DNA of 5,425 nucleotides from Acidobacteriota bacterium (lineage in GTDB: Bacteria > Acidobacteriota > Thermoanaerobaculia > Multivoradales > JAHEKO01): assembly GCA_029863825.1 (NCBI GenBank), contig JAOTUP010000173.1:1-5425 (forward strand), in the 5' to 3' direction. The position numbers and the translations under genes were made by a program. Each line of letters starts with the position of its first letter. Within the stretch, counting starts at the first letter, position 1. The notes under the pieces were generated by a model. That model had not been told where the DNA came from. It saw nothing but the letters and a program-made list of their open reading frames with translations, and made no database searches. Shown one piece after another: positions 1 to 5,425 of this stretch.

Positions 1-322
1 ACCGGCGATGCCGATGAGAGCGCCCCTATCGGCGCAAGGTTGCCTACGACATCACGCCGGAAGAGGGACAAGACCTCATTGTCTCTGGTATTGAAAACAG
101 AGGCGGCAGCGGGGATCGCGTCGTCGTTGCGACAGCGCATCCCCACGGCGGTGGCACCGCGCCGATTCCCGTCTGGCCACGACGGGCGAGCACATACAAA
201 CAGCCATGGCCTGCCCTGATGCAGATCTTCCCGAGTCGCAAGACAGCTGCAGGCTGTAGACTTCAAACTCGGTGGCCTCACGCCGCGCGCCTATCGTTCG
301 CCGCAAATCTCTGAGGAGGTAC
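1..322. other. Left-edge stretch without a supportable gene
   Basis: I see no gene here that I can defend. On the + strand one frame is open from base 18 to a TGA at 312-314, but it has no ATG, GTG or TTG near its beginning and follows a stop at 15-17. Its first half reads like ordinary protein (YDITPEEGQDLIVSGIEN), while its second half does not. Another + frame is open from base 1 to a TGA at 217-219 and could be the tail of a gene entering from the left. Minus-strand open frames here are rich in Arg, Ser and Cys and look like shadows. A short dyad (ACAGC, 5 bases, GCTGT) lies at 243-257. The stretch may be the end or decayed remnant of an upstream gene plus the leader of the small gene that follows. 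Confidence 0.3.
314..319 (+). promoter_or_regulatory. Ribosome binding site of the zinc-ribbon gene
   Basis: A perfect AGGAGG lies 3 bases before the ATG at 323 and 6 bases before a second, in-frame ATG at 326. It rules out the farther upstream in-frame start at 272 and places the true start at 323 or 326; spacing slightly favours 326. Confidence 0.8.
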
Positions 323-490
323 ATGATGTCTCAGCCCGATTTCCTGATTTGCATGAATTGCGAGTCCCCGTGCTACATCTTCGAATGGAAAAACGGTGAG
401 CCAACGGAAGTTTTCTGCGAGGCGTGCGGCAACGAAGACCCAGATGATTTTGCGACATCGGAAGACCTAGATGCGATGACCGAGGCCTAG
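323..490 (+). CDS. Small acidic zinc-ribbon protein of unknown function
   Basis: A 55-residue protein that I do not recognise as a named family. Two CxxC pairs (C10-C13 in ICMNC and C32-C35 in CEAC, with 18 residues between them) form a typical zinc-ribbon or rubredoxin-like knuckle; an extra Cys sits at 17. The protein is strikingly acidic: I count 14 Asp/Glu, a single Lys (K23) and no Arg, with an acidic tail after C35. Such a charge makes direct DNA binding unlikely and suggests protein contact, metal handling or RNA-polymerase-type association, but this is inference. There is no signal peptide or membrane segment, so it is probably cytosolic. The start is set by the AGGAGG at 314-319; ATG 326 would shorten it by one residue. 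An in-frame start at 272 exists but would add an Arg-rich stretch unlike the rest. It converges on the kinase gene and has no clear functional link to it. Confidence 0.8.
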   Translation: MMSQPDFLICMNCESPCYIFEWKNGEPTEVFCEACGNEDPDDFATSEDLDAMTEA

Positions 491-494
491 TCAC

Positions 495-514
495 CGGCTC
501 TGCGGCAAGAGCCG
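495..514. terminator. Hairpin between convergent genes, possible terminator
   Basis: CGGCTCT (495-501) and AGAGCCG (508-514) form a perfect 7-bp GC-rich stem with a 6-base loop. It begins 4 bases after the stop of the zinc-ribbon gene and lies 36 bases past the stop of the kinase gene on the other strand, so it could serve both. No T-tract follows on either strand, so it is not a classical Rho-independent terminator. Confidence 0.35.
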
Positions 515-550
515 CGTTGCGCCGGAGGTTGCGACCCGGGTGTCGTGAGC

Positions 551-1912
551 CTACTGCCGATGCGCGCTTGACAAGGCGCCACGCGCCACGGGAAGAGTGA
601 CCTGGATCCGGGTGCCGACGCCAGGAGTACTCTGGAACGTCACTCTCCCACCGTGATTCTCGGCAATCCGCCTGACCACGGCGAGGCCCAGGCCGGTCCC
701 GCCCTTGCGCGTCGAATAGAAGATCTCGAAGACCTTTTCCTCGTCTCCAGCCATGATCCCGTCGCCGTTGTCCAGGACTTCGAGCAGCACGTTGCCGGCC
801 TCCCTGCGTGCGATCAATCGAACCACACCGGGGCGGTCGATCTCCTGAGTCGCGGCCAGGGCATTCTGCACGAGATTCAGAATGAGCTGGGTCATCTGCT
901 CGTCGTCGACCTCGACAACCGCCCCCGCAGAGCGATCTTCCACCGTCAACTCGACGCCGCGTCCGTCGGCTTCGCCGGCTACCAGATCCCGGCAACGATA
1001 CAGCAGGGAAGCTGCGGTGATCGCGCTGAGCTCTAGTGGCCTCGGCTTGGCGTACTGCAAGAAATCGGTGACCAGCCGCTCGAGTCGACCGATTTCGGAA
1101 CGCGTTATCGAAAGCAACCTTCCGGTCGAGCCGCCCCGAGAGCGCCCGCCGATTTCCTCTTCGAGCATCTGCATGTTCAGGTTGAGTGAGTTGAGCGGAT
1201 TGCGAATTTCGTGCGCCAGGCCCGAGGCAAGCGTGCCGATGTAGGCCATGCGCTCACTCTCCAGCGCCTTCTTCTCCATTCTGAGACCACGACGCCACAA
1301 CCACCAGATCGTCAAGTAGGCGAGCACGAGAATGAGAACGGTCAGGGCGCCGATCAGCGTCGTCTGGCGAATCAGCTCTCCGCGCAACACCTCGATGCGT
1401 CGTCCCATCTCCTCTTCGCTAATGCCGATGTGGAGAAAGCCGAAGTCTCCAATCGGAACCTCCAGATCGTATGTTTCCTCGCGCGTGATGATCTGGGTAT
1501 CTACATTGGCGGGAATCTCCCGTTCCTCGAGCGGCATCAACCCCGGATCCGCCATTGGTAGTTCCGCATCCAGTCTGCTCTTGAAGACAAGCGTCCCTTC
1601 GCGGTCCCGGATCTCGACGTGCTGCACGATGTCCCGACGACTCAAGATCTCGTCGATATACGTTTGCATCTCCCGCTCCACCGTCACGACGGTGTAGAGA
1701 TCTTCCTGATCTTCCGTCAACCTGCCGCTCAATTGATCGGCGAGACCCTGCGCTTCCACCCGGGTCTCCAGCAAGACGGTCTCGATCTCCCGCCGCGAAA
1801 GCGATCGAAAAATCAACCAGCCGAGGAGCCCGAGATCGAAGAGAACAAAGAGACCCAGCAAGAGCGAGGCAACGAGCAAGCGTCTTGGGCGGGTCCGTCG
1901 GTCCTGTTGCAT
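551..1912 (-). CDS. Membrane sensor histidine kinase, NtrB/ZraS-like core
   Basis: Predicted to sense a signal in the periplasm, autophosphorylate and pass phosphate to a response regulator. With ATG 1912 it has 453 residues. A membrane segment (about 12-35) follows an Arg-rich N-terminus. A periplasmic region of about 150 residues (36-183) has a PAS/Cache-like feel and ends in FGFLHIGIS before a second membrane segment (184-206). The dimerisation helix carries the H-box AHEIRNPLNS with the phospho-acceptor His234. The ATPase domain shows the N-box (NLVQNALAAT, 346-355), G1 box DNGDGI (381-386), F-box FEIFYSTRKGG and G2 box GGTGLGLA (404-411), so all catalytic motifs are intact. There is no HAMP domain and no receiver domain. 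The start is uncertain: no good ribosome binding site precedes ATG 1912. In-frame ATG 1999 and TTG 2065 exist, but they add a Cys/Ser-rich stretch that does not look coding. No response regulator is visible. The gene diverges from the transporter operon, which has a sigma-54-type promoter. Confidence 0.93.
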   Translation of the reverse strand: MQQDRRTRPRRLLVASLLLGLFVLFDLGLLGWLIFRSLSRREIETVLLETRVEAQGLADQLSGRLTEDQEDLYTVVTVEREMQTYIDEILSRRDIVQHVEIRDREGTLVFKSRLDAELPMADPGLMPLEEREIPANVDTQIITREETYDLEVPIGDFGFLHIGISEEEMGRRIEVLRGELIRQTTLIGALTVLILVLAYLTIWWLWRRGLRMEKKALESERMAYIGTLASGLAHEIRNPLNSLNLNMQMLEEEIGGRSRGGSTGRLLSITRSEIGRLERLVTDFLQYAKPRPLELSAITAASLLYRCRDLVAGEADGRGVELTVEDRSAGAVVEVDDEQMTQLILNLVQNALAATQEIDRPGVVRLIARREAGNVLLEVLDNGDGIMAGDEEKVFEIFYSTRKGGTGLGLAVVRRIAENHGGRVTFQSTPGVGTRIQVTLPVARGALSSAHRQ

Positions 1913-1963
1913 TTGCGGCGGCAGGATACCACCGCCATGCGAATGCCAAAGGCAGCCGTCGAC

Positions 1964-1973
1964 CTCTCGAGAG
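1964..1973. repeat. 10-bp perfect palindrome
   Basis: CTCTCGAGAG is a perfect palindrome about 175 bases before the predicted transcription start of the transporter operon, a distance at which enhancer sites for sigma-54 activators can lie. At 10 bp it could easily be chance, and it would be inside the kinase gene if that gene starts at 1999 or 2065. Confidence 0.15.
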
Positions 1974-2078
1974 CACCGCTGTGCCACGGTTGCAGCCATG
2001 GAGGCAGCGCACGACTCCGTGACCGCTTCCGTGCACCCAGTGCCCGAAATCGACCATTCGATCAAGGATCATCCACAT

Positions 2079-2104
2079 ACGGTGTGAGCCCTCAGCGGCA
2101 CCGT
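2079..2104. promoter_or_regulatory. Interrupted dyad upstream of the transporter promoter
   Basis: ACGGTG (2079-2084) and CACCGT (2099-2104) are exact inverted repeats separated by 14 bases. Inside the spacer is a second inverted pair, TGAG-CC-CTCA (2085-2094). The dyad lies roughly 45-65 bases before the predicted sigma-54 start point. It could be an activator or repressor site. No known operator consensus was recognised, so the role is inferred from symmetry and position only. Confidence 0.3.
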
Positions 2105-2119
2105 TCGACTCCCGCTCTT

Positions 2120-2135
2120 CGGCACGTGGTTTGCT
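2120..2135 (+). promoter_or_regulatory. Sigma-54 (RpoN) type -24/-12 promoter
   Basis: CGGCAC, 5 bases, then TTGCT matches the sigma-54 consensus TGGCAC-N5-TTGC(A/T) at every fixed position except the first T. The essential GG (2121-2122) and GC (2133-2134) doublets are separated by exactly 10 bases. Counting from the -12 position, transcription would begin near 2146, giving a short leader that still contains the GGAGG at 2152-2156 and the GTG start at 2165. Such promoters need an NtrC-type ATPase activator. The sequence match is seen directly; activity is inferred. Confidence 0.6.
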
Positions 2136-2151
2136 CGTCAGGGTGCCAGTC

Positions 2152-2156
2152 GGAGG
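2152..2156 (+). promoter_or_regulatory. Ribosome binding site deciding the GTG start at 2165
   Basis: GGAGG lies 8 bases before GTG 2165. The reading frame stays open far upstream, antisense to the kinase gene, so this site together with the lipoprotein signal just after the GTG fixes the true start. Confidence 0.8.
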
Positions 2157-2164
2157 AAGCCACC

Positions 2165-3769
2165 GTGACCCGCAAGCATGCCTTCATCCCGCTAGCACTC
2201 GTGATTCTGGCCTGCTCTGCGCCCGGGAGGCATTCATCGAGCTCGCGGTCGTCGATCGTCGTCGGCACTGCAGTCGATATGACTGGCGTCAATCAGCTCG
2301 TCGGCTCGCACACGAGATTCAGCCAGGACGTGATCGACCTGCTGTTCCTCAGGCTCTTTCTGGAACAGCCTGATTTCGCCGATCACCCGCCGACCTTCTT
2401 GCCCCAGCTGGTCAAAGACCATAGCTGGTCGGACGACAATCTCTCGCTACGAATCGAGCTCCGCGACGATGTGCTGTGGAGCGACGGCGTTCCGCTGACC
2501 GCCGAAGACGTGGCATGGACATTCAAGGCTCAGACAGACCCTGACGTCGCCTGGGGCTACTCCCACAGCAAAAGAGCCGTCAATCGCGTCGAGGCTCGCG
2601 GCCCACAGACCGTCGTCTTCCACTTCACGAGCGTCTATCCCTCCCGGCTTGCCGACATCAACGAGGGCGTCGTGTTGCCGAAGCACGCCTGGGGCCGTTT
2701 ACCCTTCGACCGCTGGCGCGGAAACGCCGATTGGTTCAGGCGCCATCTCGTTGTCAATGGGCCCTACGATCTCGCGACATGGGAACCGCACCACGAAATA
2801 GTGCTCGAGCGAAATCCTCGCTATTTTCGCCGTCAGCGTCCAAAGCTCGATCACGTCGTCTTTCGCGTCATACCCCACTCCGCGCACCGATTTCGTCAGC
2901 TCCTATCCGGCGAGATCGATTTCGTCGAGCAGATTCGCGCCGCGGACCAAGGGCGGCTGGAAGCCTCGAACAACGCTCGACCCATCTCCTATTGGCATCG
3001 CCAGTACACGCATATCGTCTGGAATGCGTGCCAGGAACCCTTCTCCGATCCTCGCGTACGCCTCGCGCTGACACTCGGAATCGACCGCCACCACCTCGTC
3101 GAATCTCTCTTCGGAAACGCCGCTCGAATCGGCATCACACCAGTACCTCAAAGCGTCTGGGCCTTCGACACCGAGATCCTTCCCTGGCCCCACAGTCCGG
3201 CACGAGCGCGCCGACTCCTCGCCGACGCGGGTTGGGTCGACAGCGACGACGATGGCGTGCTCGATAAACAGGGTCGTCCGCTCAGCTTCGAGCTGTCAAC
3301 CAACTCGGACAACCAGGTGCGACTCGACGCGGCGATGATGATTCAAAGCCAGCTAGCGGAGATTGGCGTCGATGCACGAGTCCTCGGTCTCGAATTCAAC
3401 ACGCTCGTCGACCGCAATATCGAACACGACTTCGATGCGACCATCGGCGCCTGGGGCATCGACACGACGCTCGACCTGCGGTACGCCTTTCACAGCTCTT
3501 CCAGAGACTCAGGGTACAACTACGGCTGCTTCTCCGACCCCGAAGTCGACAGACTCATAGGCGAGATCCGACGGCAGCCGACCTTCGAACTCGCCCGACC
3601 TCTGTTGCACGACCTGCAACGCATCATCCACGAGCAGCAGCCATATACGTTTCTCTGGGAGCCGAGGCGCACAGACGGAGCGGCGATTCGCCTGCGAGGC
3701 CTCGCGCCGAATCTCCTCAGCGCCTATTACAACCTGGAGGAGTGGTGGGTAGAAAGCGAGGGGATCTAG
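2165..3769 (+). CDS. ABC transporter solute-binding lipoprotein, family 5 (Dpp/Opp type)
   Basis: The extracytoplasmic receptor of a peptide/nickel/opine-type ABC importer: it captures substrate in the periplasm and delivers it to the two permeases encoded next. It has 534 residues, usual for the family. The N-terminus MTRKHAFIPLALVILAC is a lipoprotein signal with a lipobox ending at Cys17, followed by a Ser-rich linker, so the mature protein is probably lipid-anchored. Family 5 features follow: PQLV and the LRIELRDDVLWSDGVPLTAE segment (about 80-114), NGPYDL (199-203) with LERNPRYF (214-221), SDPRVRLALTLGIDR (294-308) and ARRLLADAGW (348-357). A calcium-loop-like DSDDDGVLD lies at 359-367, a common feature in this family. 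The GTG start is supported by GGAGG 8 bases upstream. It is the first gene of the operon and follows the sigma-54-type promoter at 2120-2135. The substrate cannot be told from sequence; peptides are the default guess. Confidence 0.93.
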   Translation: MTRKHAFIPLALVILACSAPGRHSSSSRSSIVVGTAVDMTGVNQLVGSHTRFSQDVIDLLFLRLFLEQPDFADHPPTFLPQLVKDHSWSDDNLSLRIELRDDVLWSDGVPLTAEDVAWTFKAQTDPDVAWGYSHSKRAVNRVEARGPQTVVFHFTSVYPSRLADINEGVVLPKHAWGRLPFDRWRGNADWFRRHLVVNGPYDLATWEPHHEIVLERNPRYFRRQRPKLDHVVFRVIPHSAHRFRQLLSGEIDFVEQIRAADQGRLEASNNARPISYWHRQYTHIVWNACQEPFSDPRVRLALTLGIDRHHLVESLFGNAARIGITPVPQSVWAFDTEILPWPHSPARARRLLADAGWVDSDDDGVLDKQGRPLSFELSTNSDNQVRLDAAMMIQSQLAEIGVDARVLGLEFNTLVDRNIEHDFDATIGAWGIDTTLDLRYAFHSSSRDSGYNYGCFSDPEVDRLIGEIRRQPTFELARPLLHDLQRIIHEQQPYTFLWEPRRTDGAAIRLRGLAPNLLSAYYNLEEWWVESEGI

Positions 3770-3800
3770 TCTGGAGCGCTGCACTCTGGCCGATTCCATC

Positions 3801-4775
3801 ATGCGCCGCGCAGCATCCTCGGTGCTGGTGATCTGGCTTGTCCTCAGCGTCACGTTCTTCCTCATCCGGGCCGCGCCGGGAGGTCCCTCCGCGCTCCTGG
3901 AAGATGAACACGTGGCACCCGGAGACCAGCGAGACGTGATCGCCTCTCTGGGTCTCGATCACGGATGGGCGACGCAGTATGTTCACTGGTTGACGGCCGC
4001 CCTTCGTGGTCGGATGGGAACGTCCTTTACCTATGGCAAACCGGTCGAAAGGGTGCTCGCCTCACACCTTCCGGCAAGCCTGCTTCTAGGATCGAGTGCT
4101 CTCCTCTTCGGCTTCGGTCTCGGCATTTTGCTGGCACTTTCCATCGCTCCCTACGCCGCGTCGGTTCTCGACCGCGTTACCGGATTCGTCAGCCTGGTGG
4201 TCTACTCGCTACCCCATTTCTGGCTCGGCATGATGGCTATCTTGTTGCTGAGCTATGCGTTCCCGCTGCTCCCGGCAGGCCATATGCACTCGGCCGCAAG
4301 TCCAGGGAGCGCCGATGGCATCAACGCTCTTGCCAGCACTCTCGACCGGCTTCGACACCTGGCGCTCCCGACAGTCGTGCTCGGCGCTCCTCTTGCCGCT
4401 GCGGTGTTCCGCCTGTTGCGAAGCAGCATGATCGAGGCACTCTCCAGTGACTACATTCGCACGGCGCGCTCGAAAGGAATCCCGCGGCAGCGCGTCCTCA
4501 CTATCCATGCCTGCTACAGCGCCCTGCCTTCCGTCATCCAGCTTCTGGGGCTGTCCTTGCCGGTCTTCCTGAGCGGTTTGCTGGTCACTGAAGTGGTTTT
4601 CTCCTGGCCGGGACTCGGTCGCCTGACGCATACGGCGATGCTGTCGCGGGATTACCCTCTTGCTCTCGGCGCGACCACATTCACTTCGGTCTTGGTGGTT
4701 CTCGGCAGTCTCGTGGCCGACGTCCTGCACGCTTCGATCGATCCGCGACTCCGCACCCCTTTCGACGCCGAATGA
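3801..4775 (+). CDS. ABC transporter permease, DppB/OppB type
   Basis: First inner-membrane permease of the importer, 324 residues, a normal length for DppB-type proteins. An N-terminal membrane segment (about 7-23) ends in the family's LIRAAPGGPS stretch. The periplasmic part holds LGLDHGWATQYVHWL (50-64) and GRMGTSFTYGKPV (70-82). Further membrane segments lie near 92-116, 126-156, 188-207, 242-266 and 287-309. The cytoplasmic EAA loop that docks on the ATPase is visible at about 212-244 (SDYIRTARSKGI then ALP). FSWPGLGRL (267-275) and SIDPRLR (312-318) near the end are further family signatures. It starts 31 bases after the stop of the binding-protein gene. ATG 3801 has no good ribosome binding site and no other standard start lies upstream in frame; a CTG at 3786 sits 9 bases after GGAG. 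Its stop overlaps the next start by four bases (ATGA), indicating translational coupling. Confidence 0.93.
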   Translation: MRRAASSVLVIWLVLSVTFFLIRAAPGGPSALLEDEHVAPGDQRDVIASLGLDHGWATQYVHWLTAALRGRMGTSFTYGKPVERVLASHLPASLLLGSSALLFGFGLGILLALSIAPYAASVLDRVTGFVSLVVYSLPHFWLGMMAILLLSYAFPLLPAGHMHSAASPGSADGINALASTLDRLRHLALPTVVLGAPLAAAVFRLLRSSMIEALSSDYIRTARSKGIPRQRVLTIHACYSALPSVIQLLGLSLPVFLSGLLVTEVVFSWPGLGRLTHTAMLSRDYPLALGATTFTSVLVVLGSLVADVLHASIDPRLRTPFDAE

Positions 4776-5425
4776 CACGGCTTTCCTCGTCGAGCGTCGT
4801 CGTGCCGCTGACTGTCGTCGCCCTCTCAGCGATTGCGGCACCGCTTCTGACCCCGCATCACCCGAATCGCCAGTTCGACACCACCGTGGCGCGTCACCTG
4901 CCTCCAGGATCTCAGCGGTGGGAACTGACCTCCACGAGCGGTCGCGGAGTTCTCGCAGAAAAGGTCGCGCGAGCCGACGGCTCGATCGCTTTCAGGCGAC
5001 AGGGGCGGGATCTTGTCGTCGGCGGTGGAGCAGGCACCGGCCCGAGCGAGTCTCCGCGCTGCCGTTTCTTTCCCCTCGGCACTGACCGCCTGGGACGCGA
5101 CTGCTGGTCGCGCATTCTCTATGGTGGCCGCATCTCGCTTCTCGTAGGCCTGCTGGCAACCGCGATATCTACCCTCCTGGGCGTCACCGTTGGCGCCGTC
5201 GCCGGCTACTCTTCGGGCATAACAGATACCCTGTCGATGCGAGCTCTCGACGCACTCATGGCCTTTCCGCAACTCTTCGTAATTCTCCTCCTGAGGTCGA
5301 TCTTCGACGGTGGTGTCGCCTTTCTTGTGCTGTTTCTCGGCCTCACCGGCTGGATGCCGATGGCTCGCATCGTTCGCGCCGAGATTCGATCGCTCGCCGT
5401 TGCCGAGTTCATCACAGCGGCCCGA
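4772..5425 (+). CDS. ABC transporter permease, DppC/OppC type (3' end cut off)
   Basis: Second permease of the importer, forming the translocation pore with the DppB-type partner. The 218 residues present have no stop before the right edge. The ATG overlaps the upstream TGA (ATGA). A membrane segment (about 9-26) is followed by a long periplasmic stretch, then the DppC hallmark PLGTDRLGRD (101-110) and SRILYGGRISLLVG (113-126), a membrane helix (about 120-146), DALMAFPQLFVILLL (160-174), a further helix (about 181-198) and the beginning of the EAA loop at the edge (EFITAAR). The stretch between the first helix and LGTD is about 75 residues, clearly longer than the roughly 25-40 usual in DppC proteins. 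It contains Gly-rich, beta-like sequence (GRDLVVGGGAGTG). Cys97 and Cys111 flank the hallmark. About 70-100 residues are probably missing, and ATPase genes would be expected next. Confidence 0.9.
   Translation, partial: MTRLSSSSVVVPLTVVALSAIAAPLLTPHHPNRQFDTTVARHLPPGSQRWELTSTSGRGVLAEKVARADGSIAFRRQGRDLVVGGGAGTGPSESPRCRFFPLGTDRLGRDCWSRILYGGRISLLVGLLATAISTLLGVTVGAVAGYSSGITDTLSMRALDALMAFPQLFVILLLRSIFDGGVAFLVLFLGLTGWMPMARIVRAEIRSLAVAEFITAAR

Noticed and set aside
272..322. Upstream in-frame start for the zinc-ribbon protein
   Set aside because: It adds an Arg-rich stretch unlike the rest of this acidic protein and has no better ribosome binding site than the AGGAGG before 323/326.
291..995. Minus-strand open frame of 234 codons across the zinc-ribbon gene and the kinase 3' part
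   Set aside because: It is extremely Arg/Gly/Ser-rich and overlaps the well-supported kinase in another frame; a high-GC shadow.
1972..1986. Sigma-54-like TGGCAC followed by TGCT on the minus strand, pointing at the kinase
   Set aside because: The GG and GC doublets are 9 bases apart instead of the required 10, so the spacing is wrong for a sigma-54 promoter.
1619..2164. The reading frame of the binding protein stays open about 546 bases upstream of GTG 2165
   Set aside because: This stretch is antisense to the kinase start region. The GGAGG at 2152-2156 and the lipoprotein signal right after GTG 2165 identify the real start.
2731..3267. Plus-strand open frame of 178 codons inside the binding-protein gene
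   Set aside because: Arg/Ser-rich composition with no domain, lying wholly inside a clear family 5 gene in a different frame.
4209..4841. Minus-strand open frame of 210 codons opposite the DppB-type permease
   Set aside because: Gln/Arg/Ser-rich antisense shadow of a permease with clear family motifs.
1..5425. Mobile elements, CRISPR arrays, tRNA or rRNA genes and defence systems
   Set aside because: No transposase or integrase motif, regularly spaced repeats, terminal repeats, tRNA-like fold or rRNA sequence was seen on reading both strands by eye.

Overview
The window looks like a piece of chromosome from a high-GC, Gram-negative bacterium. It contains a lipoprotein solute-binding protein, a two-membrane-span sensor kinase and a sigma-54-type promoter. 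A delta-proteobacterial-type lineage (Myxococcota and relatives) or Acidobacteriota would fit. This placement is a weak inference from gene style, because no rRNA or marker gene is present.

Layout. Bases 1-322 hold no gene I can support. At 323-490 (+) lies a 55-residue, very acidic zinc-ribbon protein with a strong ribosome binding site. It converges on a membrane histidine kinase at 551-1912 (-), and a small hairpin at 495-514 sits between them. A divergent control region (1913-2164) follows. Rightward from it runs an ABC importer operon of the dipeptide/oligopeptide/nickel (Dpp/Opp) type: a family 5 solute-binding lipoprotein (2165-3769), a DppB-type permease (3801-4775) and a DppC-type permease (4772 onward) that is cut by the right edge. 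The ATPase genes would be expected beyond that edge.

How the genes may work together. The operon is preceded by a near-consensus sigma-54 promoter (2120-2135). Its predicted start point is about 19 bases before the GTG start codon. The divergent kinase has the catalytic core seen in NtrB/ZraS-like kinases, which commonly act through sigma-54 activators of the NtrC family. The simplest hypothesis is that the kinase senses a periplasmic signal and, through an activator encoded outside the window, switches on the transporter. The promoter motif and gene layout are seen directly; the regulatory link is inference.

I found no mobile element, CRISPR array, tRNA, rRNA or defence system. The points most worth following are the sigma-54 promoter with its divergent kinase, the enlarged periplasmic loop in the DppC-type permease, and the acidic zinc-ribbon microprotein.
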